Shown here: positions 49,850 through 60,186 of the stretch, in pieces
How the letters are laid out: every line of letters begins with the position of its first letter
Numbering within the stretch: position 1 is the stretch's first letter
The notes under the pieces: model-generated
Seen by the model: the letters and a program-made list of their open reading frames with translations, nothing else
Told to the model about the DNA's origin: nothing
Databases searched by the model: none
DNA from: Siphonodentalium dalli
Lineage: Eukaryota; Mollusca; Scaphopoda; Gadilida; Siphonodentaliidae
DNA: 64,000 nt
Assembly: GCA_032622095.1 (NCBI GenBank)
Contig: CP136064.1
Location: forward strand, 262,733,863-262,797,862
Direction: 5' to 3'
Position numbers and translations under genes: made by a program

Positions 49850-51230
49850 ATGACTTCACACAAATTTATGACATTCAATTACTTCGGAATTACGTATTGA
49901 CTTAATCAAATATGTCCTCAGTGTCTTTCAGGAATAATGATTGCTATCTTACAAACGAAAGTTTAAAACAATACAATCATCCGTTGAGTTTGTTTTGTTT
50001 TTTGTTTTGTTTTGTAAATTGTAAAAGAGGTTTCGCCGAAAATGAACATAAGAAATTGTGAATTCATAGTCGGTATCATATCTATATTTCTCTAGTCTTG
50101 TTCCAAACAAATAAAAGTCCCCAGTTTGGAGTATTTAATAAGCAACATAAGGGTTCCAATTGTATAATTATTAATCTAGTCGATAAAAGGTTTGATATAG
50201 AAATAACTGGGACTAAGTTGGGTTTTATTCCCTTTTGAAGAGGAATATAATGGTTATAACATTTCCAGAATCCGCTAAATTCGCTTTGGGAATATTTCTT
50301 TTAAAATTGTCCATTTTGCCTTGGGATTAGATTCTTCTACAATACCCTCATCTGTGACACCAGAACGCCCACACATCCACCCGATATATAACAGTTTGTA
50401 TGGAATTAGAGTACGGGAGCGAATAGAGTGACAAGGACAGAAAACAATGCAATCGCGACCATGAAATGGCTGTTAAAATGGCCGCAACTCAAAGCCGTGC
50501 GACGGCGAAAGCAATATATTGAATAACCACCTATAAGTGATGTTACGTAGAGTTAATGTACAAGTATGTTGTTAAATATCTTTAAATACAAATATCATTA
50601 AAACATCCATCTGAAGGATTCATTGTTCACTGCCTCGCAGGTTAACCCCAATGATTTACGTCCATATAGTTCTGGGTTTTCTGCTTATAATGCATCCAAC
50701 ATTCGGGCAAAAAATAATTTCCGAGATGCAACAAACGAAGTAATGTTTCGCCACATAATGCTTGGTAGTTTCAATTGGAATGCTGATTAATTATTGAATG
50801 TAGCGCAGAAACTGAAGTGCACACCCTTGGGATGTAAATACTAGTTACATTTCCGGAAGTTTCAACACTCTCCGTGATAATAAACCATACACGTACGCCA
50901 TAATGCTGATTATAAGGCGTTATATTTGAAAGTATATTATGGCCAGCGTCTACGCCTCGAGCAATGTCAAAAAATTATGAAAACATAGAGGTATAACTTA
51001 ATTGTGCTGTAACAACAGACGTCACATAGATCACAGCAGTCAAAGTATGTGGTTGCGATAAATGATCTTTAACCACCAGTATATCCTAAAGAATTTGTTT
51101 TTCTTTATATTTTCTTTATTCAGGTCACAAACTATAGCATATCAAATACAGTGTACAAAGACACATGTATAATTCATACAAGTTGTATCAGGGTTAGGGT
51201 TCAAGTTCTTTTGAGTTGATTGAAGAATCA
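49850..51230. other. Intron 2 sequence, nothing recognised
   Basis: AT-rich DNA without open frames above 60 codons and without a strong repeat. A short TTTTG run is near 49990-50015. Confidence 0.4.
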
Positions 51231-51242
51231 AAGGCATCAATT

Positions 51243-51968
51243 CAGTGTTCGCGCTGTCGGTAGCCAAATTAGCCAATGGCTAATATTTTTCGAATTTGGC
51301 TAATAAAAATTTAATTTGGCTAAACTTTTGGCTAAACTTTTTTTTCCCCAAATGGAGATCGAAAGCGTAGAATCGTAAAGCTAATTAATACGCAATCAAA
51401 CTTCACGAGACAGCGAAAGGTAAGCTCTAACATTTAACCAGCCTAATCGTCAAAACGCATAAGCTGTACACTTGTTATGTAATTGATTAACAGTCTTGAT
51501 AAGATAATACACCTAAATCCTTTGTTCATTATAGAAGAACAGTTCTTAATCAATGGTTGCGTAATCTGCATCCTGTTTAATAAACTGGCTTCTCACCATA
51601 AAAGTGCCAACGACATAGAGTTATTACAATTCAGTTAGCTTAGCAGATTTATGCGGGCTTTTTTGCGTATTGTTCGATGTGAAATCCCGCCGTATTCTAT
51701 ATTAATTTTTATGAATTGATCTGCCTGTGTAATATAATGCATACATATGTTCGTATAATATTGTTTTTGTGCTGTTTTAATTTTGTTTTTATACTGAGTA
51801 ACAAATAAAGTTTAAAGCAAATATTTTAGTCATTAATTGTGAACCGACCAGAAAATGAGGATTTAATTTGGCCAAAAACATTTGGCTAATTTTTTTTCAT
51901 TTGGCTAATAAAATTTTCATTTGGCTAAACTTTTGGCTAAAATATTTTTCGGTCCAGCGCGAACACTG
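51243..51968. mobile_element. hAT-type MITE, 726 bp, 8-bp target duplication
   Basis: The ends CAGTGTTCGCGCTG and CAGCGCGAACACTG are perfect 14-bp inverted repeats. They are flanked by identical 8-bp direct repeats CATCAATT (51235-51242 and 51969-51976). An 8-bp target duplication with ends of CAG-GTTCGC type identifies the hAT superfamily. Subterminal regions carry many copies of TTGGCTAA in both halves, the kind of short motif hAT transposases bind. No coding sequence, so it must be mobilised in trans. It lies in intron 2 of the oxygenase gene. Confidence 0.95.
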
Positions 51969-52348
51969 CATCAATTCATATTTATCCTATGATATGAGCT
52001 AAAGAAAAATAATACCCAAGTTAAATAATACAGAAAAATAAGGTCCGACGTTTTTTTTTCATTGTGGAAAACTAAACAGCATTCTTGCTTTGTTATTTCA
52101 TATATTGAGAAGACAGAACGTGGCTTATCGCACGTCTATGAAACACACTGAACACATTTGGAAGAATTAATAAGGCATCGGAAAGGGATTTCCCTAGTTT
52201 ATGGTGAATCTATACATGTGTCTATCGGTATTTATTGTATTTATGGAACTATATTGTCTATATCCTACCAAATTATGCACACATCGAGTTGAGGTGCAAA
52301 CGAACCATGCCCGCGTAAATTAAAGTTGTCGAGATGATCTTGTGTTAA

Positions 52349-52741
52349 CCCTTTACCCAACAGAAGGGCCCTGTGCCAATGCATTCTCTTATATATGCGA
52401 GTCGACCATAGGTCGCCTCGCATATATAAGAGAATGCATTGGCTTAACACATTAAAAATTATAAAATTGTTAAAGAATGTAAGAAAAAATGGTAAAAAGT
52501 GTTAAAAAAAAGATTTTTTTTAGGCCAATGCATTCTCTTATATATGCGAGGCGACCTATGGTCGACTCGCATATATAAGAGAATGCATTGGCACAGGACA
52601 TAACTGTAACCATCACAATGTGGTCAATGAGCCGGTTCCAATGATATCCATATTTGTATGGTTTTATTGAGACAGACCCAAGATAATTTAGACTGTTGCA
52701 GCTTTATTTGGCCGGTTTTGGCCGGTTTGTTGGGTAAAGGG
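52349..52741. mobile_element. 393-bp TTAA element with nested palindromes
   Basis: TTAA (52345-52348 and 52742-52745) flanks the ends CCCTTTACCCAACA and TGTTGGGTAAAGGG, a piggyBac-like terminus. Inside, two copies of a palindrome of about 68 bp (52375-52442 and 52524-52592) face each other. Each is a hairpin with arms GCCAATGCATTCTCTTATAT plus ATGCGAG. The two, with a few bases beyond, are exact reverse complements, so they also form a perfect inverted repeat of about 73 bp. This looks like one foldback element inserted inside another. Confidence 0.88.
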
Positions 52742-52917
52742 TTAACGTCCACGGATTCAGATATCCACCAGTGACTATGTTGATTAATAACCAAAATTTG
52801 ATGCATCTAATTACCGTTGTTATGTTCTATCGTGATAATAGCACATATTACTAGCTCCACCAGACTCTTGAATATCATAATTATGTTATCTCAGTAAATT
52901 CTGATTGTACATTTCAG

Positions 52918-52981
52918 GTATAACCCCTCGCACTTTCGGGAACTGAGAGAAGCATTCGTGTTCCATTTCCCAAATGCATGG
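52918..52981 (+). CDS. 2-oxoglutarate/Fe(II) oxygenase-like gene, exon 3
   Basis: The acceptor ATTTCAG|G completes the split Ser codon of exon 2, and the exon encodes YNPSHFRELREAFVFHFPNA plus W. The LREAF(V/D)F segment is typical of this family after the glycine-rich turn. The donor is TGG|GTGAGT in phase 0. Three exons joining in phase over 8.7 kb, all matching consecutive parts of one domain, make chance very unlikely. The double-stranded beta-helix domain with the HxD...H iron site and the RxS 2-oxoglutarate site was not found in the remaining 11 kb. Those exons lie beyond the window, or the gene is truncated. Confidence 0.83.
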
Positions 52982-53328
52982 GTGAGTATGCCGTTGTCAG
53001 TTCTTTCCAACAAGCTGCCAATGTTGTAGTGAAATCTGCCTGTATGTAACAATTGTACCACACATGGTATTGCCCGCCGAGGTGACGTTCCACTGGGGTC
53101 TATTAACTTTCTTATTCTTGAACATACGAAAGGTGATTCGTGTCCCACCTGAGACGATACAGGTGTGGACGTAGTTTAAGCTTCAATGGTCATAACTTGA
53201 TCTGAGATTGGTGAACAAATTATGTTGATTGTGGATATTTGTCGCCAAGTGGACATATAAATGATTTCTACTCTTTCTGCTGATCAGGACGAAGAGTGCA
53301 TAACATACGATGTACCAATGATAGTGTG

Positions 53329-53412
53329 ATTAACCATACTGTGATGCCATTACCCATGGAATAGTAAGGATTAACCATACTGTGATGCCGTTACCCATGG
53401 AATAGTAAGGAG
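53329..53412. repeat. 41-bp direct duplication
   Basis: GATTAACCATACTGTGATGC plus C(A/G)TTACCCATGGAATAGTAAG occurs twice in tandem. Confidence 0.85.
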
Positions 53413-53419
53413 TAATCAT

Positions 53420-54930
53420 GGACTTATGTATGTCACACAGCTGACAGTTCTGAAATAACACGAGACTCCCAATTTGTTGGTGGTAACTGCTTGAATTAAC
53501 TTAGTGAAGTTATATATAATTACATGGACATGTTCAATACCACCTTTATAAACTGAAACTAAAGGCGTTATAAAAGTCGTGGGGGAGTCTTTCTCCGTGT
53601 TTGGCCTTTGTTCCTCCAATTACCCACGTTATTGTAAATGCTGGGGAAATGAAATATAATTTGTCTTATCCTGTGCGGGATAACCAATAGCATTATCTAA
53701 TGAATTAATTAACCTAATATGCGAGCACTAGTTAAAACATCATATTACCATTAACGATTGGCTCTCGATAGAAACACCTTTATTCCAACTTCAAATTCGA
53801 AACATGAATTTGAAAGGTGGATGGTCCTCACAAGGCCCTTAAACTTAGCACTTCTGCCTAACCGATGTCTTTAACAAGTTACAGCATTGTCTCTCCTGTG
53901 CTTAAATCTAATCCCAATAATCCATGTCGTCAAGATCATGACCTAAATCATCTTGATCAGGTATCAAAACATTACAGCTGAAACAAACTCTCAACAAACG
54001 GTTACTGCACATGCAAAGAGTAAACATAAACATTTACTGATTCATCTGGAATAATATTGGAATTAGGTGCAGAAGAACTCTTGTCCAACTTGCATACAAT
54101 AGCAATATCATAATTGGTTTTTACCAGGCTTATACAGAATATCGAAATTAAAGGTTCCAAATACTGACAATCATCTTCGACCTGTAAAATATAATTTATC
54201 TGAACATGAGTACATAGGTTATATTGTTGTTTAATATAGTTATGCATATTAAATCAATTGCTATATTTCGGCTGATGGTCTGTACATGCATTAACGCTTA
54301 TTCCCGTACGGACTTAGTGCCCCCTGATATCCCCACCCACAATACATACACGTACTTGATTAGATTTTCTCACGAAACCATTTATATTTAGACAAAATGA
54401 AGTATATTACATATTTACAAAAGAAACCGATAATTGTACAAACGAGGAACGTCGAAAAAAAAAAAAAAAAACATTAAACAAATTATTCGTTTCTGAATAG
54501 ACACCATCCCCATAGAATACCATTTTTCTTATAGAAATTGCCCACATGCTTCACTCCATTTCATCTTCTTTAACTTTCTCTTCCCCTCTTCTTATCTATG
54601 GTCTGTCTAAAACTCTCTCTCTCTCTCTCTCATATATAGAAACCTAGAACAATTTACCATTTATTTTTGTTGTATACCATGTCATTCGTCAACATGTTCT
54701 TGATTTCAATAACAATATATATTTTTAAATGTTTAATTGTTGTTTGTGAATACTACAACGTGATTTCCATATAAAATAATAAAAAAATATCGACCCTGCC
54801 CTCTTTAATGTGTATGATCATTGAGCACGATAGTGTTTTCTCAGCTTCAGGTGTACATTGCTGACCACACACAATCGCACTCTTAAATCCATCCTTCTCC
54901 CGGTAACGGACACAACCTAAACCATAATGC
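53420..54930. other. Gene-free stretch after exon 3
   Basis: No splice-supported continuation of the oxygenase found. It contains a poly-A tract (about 54456-54471) and a (CT)n tract (about 54614-54630). Confidence 0.35.
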
Positions 54931-54937
54931 AATACGT

Positions 54938-55231
54938 TTGTTTGGAACAGAAAATGTTTACGCTAATCATGATAACATGAGAGATGGCGATTTGGAAGAT
55001 GGTCGTTCAAGTAATCAAATACAGACTACTGTCTTACCCGTGTCCGTTTATCAGTATAATGATTTAACCTTGTTTCTGACATTGAAACAATGGAGAAAAT
55101 GTGAAAGAGGTTTAGAAATTCTTATTACTGACACATTTCCTATAAAACAACCACAGAAACCTAAATATTGTCAAAGTTTGTCAAATTTATCAGCGTCAGT
55201 TTCAATACCATTCTCTGAACCTATTAAATAA
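54938..55231 (+). other. 97-codon open frame, unrecognised
   Basis: An ATG frame ending TAA. The middle (VLPVSVYQYNDLTLFLTLKQ) alternates hydrophobic and polar residues, as in a folded protein, and the tail is Ser/Pro-rich. No family was recognised, and no splice site or regulatory context supports it. It may be a relic of the retroelement fragment that follows on the other strand, or chance. Confidence 0.2.
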
Positions 55232-55573
55232 AAAATGAGCATTGACGATGGACGTATTTGCATTTTGAAGGTGCAAGCTTAAAATTACTCAATCTAAAAA
55301 GCTGCTTCTAGTTGCTGAACTGTCCGCGCCAAATACTGATATCGATATGTCATATTGAATACGTAACGCTTCGATACAGTCCTAATTCGTTGTCCGTAAT
55401 GAATAAGATGTATCATTGCGACCAAAACAATCTAAGTAATTGTATACTAAATATCCCAATCATCAAACAGAAAATCTAGTTCCCTCGGAGTTCTTCGACA
55501 ATCTCCAATTGAAAACACTCTTTCAAGCAAGAACAAGTATCTGGGTCCAGAGGGCACTAAGCAGCATACATGC

Positions 55574-55645
55574 CCTGGTAAAGTATAGTTATCAGGTAGT
55601 GTCTGTTTGTTGAGCTTTTTGTAATCTACATAGAGCCTTACCCAG
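55574..55645 (-). pseudogene. Ty3/gypsy reverse-transcriptase fragment
   Basis: On the minus strand the frame reads RLYVDYKKLNKQTLPDNYTL then PG. This is the start of the reverse-transcriptase core of Ty3/gypsy retrotransposons (family pattern R-C-VDYR-LN--T--D-YPLP). The fragment is cut on its 5' side by the ACGTTGG element at 55646, and the downstream minus-strand frame does not continue the domain. No LTR, protease or integrase was seen. It is a dead scrap of an endogenous retrotransposon. Confidence 0.75.
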
Positions 55646-56215
55646 ATAGCACACGTACGTTGGGCCAACGTTGGAATAATTACGTTGGCCCAACGTCGGC
55701 TTTTGTGGTTGTACGACGATGGCCCGACGTCGACTTGCGTTGGAATAATTACGTTGGCCCAACGTCGGCTTTTGTGGTTGGTACGACGATGGCCCAACGT
55801 CGACTTGCGTTGGAATAATTACGTTGGCCCAACGTCAGCTGTTGTGGTTGGTACGACGATGGCCAGACGTCGACTTGCGTTGGAATAATTACGTTGGCCC
55901 AACGTCGGCTTTTGTGGTTGGTACGACGATGGCCCAACGTCGACTTGCATTGGAATAATTACGTTGGCGCAACGTCGGCTTTTGTGGTTGGTACAACGAT
56001 GGCGCAACGTTGACATGCGTCAGATTTTGCGCGTTTCAAACATGGCTACGTTGGCCCGACGTTGGACAACCAACGTTGGGGCAACGTTGGTTTTACCGCT
56101 GGTTTAACGTTGGCCCGACGTTGAAAACGTAACGCACTAAGCGATATGTGAGGTTAGTAGGTGCGTTAGATGTCGACGTTGGACCAACGATGGCCCAACG
56201 TTGGTTATAGTGTGG
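55646..56215. mobile_element. ACGTTGG palindrome-rich element with 70-bp tandem units
   Basis: Begins near CCCAGATAGCACACGTACGT. It contains five units of 69-70 bp starting at about 55670, 55739, 55809, 55879 and 55949, each with ACGTTGGCCCAACGTCGGCT, TTTGTGGTTGGTACGACGAT and GGCCCAACGTCGACTTGCGT. Further ACGTTGG(C/A)CC and CCCAACGTTGG palindromes follow to 56212. The many overlapping 62-67-codon frames on both strands come from these units. It interrupts the retrotransposon fragment at 55645. Confidence 0.8.
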
Positions 56216-56345
56216 CGAAATCGGTCGATTACGTCGTAACGTCATTTTAACGTCATTCTTAACTGGTCGCGTGTTTCTTTTTTAAATAACGCTTTGGTTT
56301 ATTGACTGAACTTGCATTTGTGTTCTGAGTGAGCTTCTCGGTTTA

Positions 56346-56413
56346 ATGGATTATTATTTGGATAATGCACCACGGAACACCATCACCAGCTATAGGGACC
56401 CGAAGAAGTACCA
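56346..56413 (+). CDS. Candidate first exon, unknown gene
   Basis: ATG opens 22 codons (MDYYLDNAPRNTITSYRDPK then KY) and the exon ends at TAC CA|GTAAGT, a perfect donor, in phase 2. The peptide is charged and Tyr-rich, unlike translated repeat. The 120 bp upstream contain CGTAACGTCATTTTAACGTC, a doubled AACGTCATT-like motif that could belong to a promoter. No partner exon was found. It lies just right of the ACGTTGG element and could belong to it, or start a + strand gene. Confidence 0.35.
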
Positions 56414-56679
56414 GTAAGTACTTTAGTTGAGAATATCATGCCGAATAACTTGGAATTCCAACGATAAGCGTGCGTCGTCGGATTCATTTCCTCCACAACC
56501 AACTTAAAGTTTGAATTTGATGTTTAACCCTTCAATTCTCAGAAACGAAAACAATTAAATTTAAGTCAGTTTCGTGTGATGGCATCCGACTGTATGAGGA
56601 AGAAAATGTCATTCTAATTACTATCTAAATTTCATGATCCATGTGTGATAATGCATGGATTTGGGGACATGGCGGCAGG

Positions 56680-57130
56680 GGTGTTGCATGGGTGTCTCAC
56701 ACCCCACCCCACCACAACTTTGCTCAAAATTGTCAACAGTTGGATATTTCATACATGACACAACATTAATTGGAACTTTCGCACGGTCACACCAACAATA
56801 TTATAGATTGATATTGTTCTCGTAGTTTGATTTTCCAACAATTATTAATTGTTTTTGGAATATCATTTGCACATTGTCCTACTTTTGGTAAAAAGAATGG
56901 ACTGAAATGGCATCAGTTGGAATTTTTACGACCTTAGGGTGGGGTGGGGGGACCTCAGGTTGGAAATTTCCAACAATTGGAATTCTTGAGGCCAGTCTAG
57001 ATGTTAGGAGTTTGCTATTTTCAGGTTCGGATCTCAAAATGTTCTCAGTGTATTCCGTTCCTTCTGGTTGTGGCAACACTACTACTGATCCATTTAGAAT
57101 AATGCTAGCATCCAGGCTGTGAGGGGCCAG
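56680..57130 (-). repeat. Dispersed repeat copy, inverted relative to 7605-7760
   Basis: The reverse complement of 56960-57110 matches the 7.6-kb copy. It begins with GGACATGGCGGCAGGGGTG-type text that recurs at about 58780 and 63250, and has G-rich tracts (GGGTGGGGTGGGGGG). No protein is encoded. Confidence 0.5.
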
Positions 57131-57544
57131 TAACTTTTGGGGAAATCAAACCCCAAAGGGGGGGTGCAGTTGAAAATTCCAAGGTGGATGCACCCCTCAT
57201 CAACGCTGAAACCCACCTAGCCACGCCCCTGTCGTGGATTTCCATGGATAATTAAGTTCAGCCTACGACAGTGAACACCGTTCCACTTTCAGTTGTATAC
57301 CATAATACAGGCTATTATACTTATAGCTGTTGGGGGGGGGGGTGTACGTGTACTACCAGAATAGGAATTTACGATTGCACCACCCCCTTCGTTGAATAAA
57401 ATGCTCAAGCTGCAAACCAGAGTGCAGTCCCCTCGCTACGGTGTCTGACGCCCTGTTATGTAGGAGATTGATTTATGCATGGAGTTTGCCAAAATTAATG
57501 CTAAGTAACTATATTCGAACAACCTCCCCTTAATTCGGTATTTT

Positions 57545-57770
57545 CCAACCGGTACCTTAAATCCACTTGTCGGTTTGCGCTCCAAAATACACCTAATAAT
57601 ATTCTCTTGTGGATTTTTCCCCGTATCGAAATAGGTCGATAAAAGATGTCAAGGAAAGATGCATTGAAGTCATAAAAATACAAGATTGAACACGATGTTT
57701 GGGTCCCAACCAAAAATCAGCTATTTACACGGAGCGTTACTATTCCTGATATGTTATAAATATAGAGCGT
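57545..57770 (+). repeat. Dispersed ~200-bp repeat, copy 3 of 3
   Basis: Shares AAAATACACCTAATAATATT, CCCCGTATCGAAATA, GAACACGATGTTTGGGTCCC and ACACGGA with copy 1 at 42541-42735. Confidence 0.7.
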
Positions 57771-57899
57771 TCGTTTCACTTCTGTGCGAAAAATTAAAAA
57801 CAGTGACAATGGCAAGTACTTACCAGAGCATATGACGCCAATGTATCAATATTTTGTCAACCAGGCCATACTTGTGTGATTACCAGTGCATACTTAATC

Positions 57900-59045
57900 G
57901 GAGGGGGGCTTATATTGAGGTGTGAAAGGGTCTATCTGCTCTTTCGAGTATGATTCCCGGGGAAGTTTTTAGTTTCTGAAATCAGTGACGTGGCTACATG
58001 GTGTTTGAATGGTGTGTCAACGTTGAATTTCCTCTTGAACCAGACACCAAACTCCTTCGCGAGTTTCCATTTGCACCCCCCCCCCCCGCATTGAAACTTT
58101 CCAACCGGCACCCAGGCTTTTCAACTGTTGGCAATTTCCAAATTGAATAAGACTGGAACATTTCCAAAATGGTGTTCATTTCAGACAAAAATTTTTACTA
58201 AAGTCTAAAAGTTGAAAAAATATGATACCGGAGGTGTAAACAAAAATATTCCTACTGATTGTTGGAAAATCAGACAATGAAAACACGTACTTAAAGTTAC
58301 CACGTAATGATGTGTCAGGCATGAAATTTTCAACTCTTTTCTACAATGACTCACGCCACAGGGGTTTGAAACGCGCTCCGCTGCCCAGCAATGGGCATAC
58401 ACCCATAGTTGCAAAAAAATAATTTCATTTTACAAACTTTACATTACGTGCGTATCATTTTACATTGTTTACGTCAAAGAAGTACGTCATATTGATATGT
58501 TGTGTTCACATGACTTGAGCTGTTGGGAGGAAGTTATTACGTTGTCACGTGTAGGCCTATAGTCGTAACGTTGAGTAATATTAGGATTTATGTATTTGGT
58601 TGGGGTCAATTTGTGTATTGATGCATCCCCCACAAACGACCAATGACTACATAATTGACGTTGTCACTGTATTAAATGCCGCGTGTCCCTAAAACATAAA
58701 TTTGAACACCCCCCCCCCCCCCCCAATAATAGACATGATTAGTTATTATTGGGCGGGTAATTTAACTTTTTGGGGATATGTGGGACGTGGTGGCAGGGGG
58801 TGGCGACATGCACCACTTTTGGAAATTTTTAATAATTTTGGCGATACAAATGGGGCATTTTTTAACCAATAAACAAATATTACCCGTCCCATATTTTGTC
58901 TGAAGTATTCATATCAATTAATTACTTGGCTTGGGGCTCACCAAGCTACCAACTGAAATAGTTTGTTGTTCTAACCAATATAGGCCTACATTTAGAGCAG
59001 TTTGGCAGAAAGGTGGTCTGCTATCAGCAATCAACATGCTGTTGT
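57900..59045. repeat. Gene-free stretch with C-homopolymer repeats
   Basis: Old dispersed repeats punctuated by C homopolymers (about 58075-58087 and 58710-58724), with phrases such as TGGAAATTTTTAATAATTTT. I see no coding exon. Confidence 0.4.
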
Positions 59046-59051
59046 CAATTA

Positions 59052-59790
59052 ATAGTGAGGCCCCACGTGTAGTTTCGTGCGACTTGTGTGCCAAAATTGA
59101 TTTTTTGTGAATTTCTAGTTATTCCGGTGTCAGGCTTTCCAAAAAAGTTGGTCTACAATTTTTTCCATTGATATTACCTTTTTGGGTGCTTTTGAAATTT
59201 AAAGAGCGTTTTGTGATTTAAAAAATTGATACTATGCTTTATTTCACTTGATATAGGTGTCGTGATAATTTTTTTCTAGTTTTCTCTGTTTTTTTTATTC
59301 TTTTAGACTTCATACAATACAAACTGGTTTGTTCTTGACTTCTGGAGGTTAGATATCTCTATTTAGAGAGCGTTTAGTGATTAAAAACAGGACATTTGCA
59401 TTATATCATTGGATATGTGAGATAGTGAGGGCCCACGTGTAGTTTCTTGCGACTTGTGTGCCAAAATTGACATTTTTATGCGCTTCTAGTTATTCCGGGG
59501 TCAGGCTTTCCACAAAAGTTGGTCTACAATTTTTTCCATGGATATTACCTTAATTGGAGGCTTTCGAAATTTAAAGAGCGTTTTGTGAATTAAAAAAATT
59601 GATATTATGCTTTATTTCGCTTGATATAGATGTCGTGATATTTTTTTCTAGTTTTCTCTGTTTTTTTTTATTCTTTTAGGCTTCAGACAATCCAAACAGG
59701 TTTGCTCTTGACTTCTGGGGGTTAGATATCTCTATTTAGAGAGCGTTTAGTGATTACAAATAGAAAATTTGCATTATTTCATTGGATACA
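59052..59790 (+). repeat. Tandem duplication of the left terminus, ~370-bp units
   Basis: Unit 1 (59052-59415) and unit 2 (59416-59790) share TAGTGAGG(C/G)CCCACGTGTAG, CTAGTTATTCCGG, TCAGGCTTTCCA, GGTCTACAATTTTTTCCAT, AATTTAAAGAGCGTTTTGTG and TTTAGAGAGCGTTTAGTGAT. Further single copies of the last block occur at about 59884 and 60057 (TTTAGAGAGCATTTATGGAT, TTTAGAGAACATTCATCGAT). These look like diverged subterminal repeats spaced about 155-205 bp. Confidence 0.85.
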
Positions 59791-60186
59791 CGAGAGTAAC
59801 ATGGATGTTTAGTGGAATCTGATGAAATTAAGTACTAGTTATATCAAAACAGTATAAATGCCATTTTTGGGACAACTTCATATATTTAGAGAGCATTTAT
59901 GGATAGAAAATACATGAAATTTGGTATAATTTTACGAATTTGGAATTATATGATGCTATATTGTCAAGCGTGACGAACACTTTTATCGCAGTTTTCTTTT
60001 TCGTGATTACTAGCTGATATAATGGTCATGCCAGGAGGCTTATTTATCTGATTATATTTAGAGAACATTCATCGATTAGGGTTATCATACGATACCACAC
60101 AGGTTAACAGAATGAGTTACACAATAAGTCATAATCAGCCTATTCATCCAAGTCTCTGTCGTCATCGATATCTTCGCTCCTGGAAT

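Noticed and set aside
55685-56016. Short overlapping frames (62-67 codons) on both strands
   Set aside because: They fall entirely in the ACGTTGG palindromic tandem units. Similar peptides on both strands reflect self-complementary DNA.
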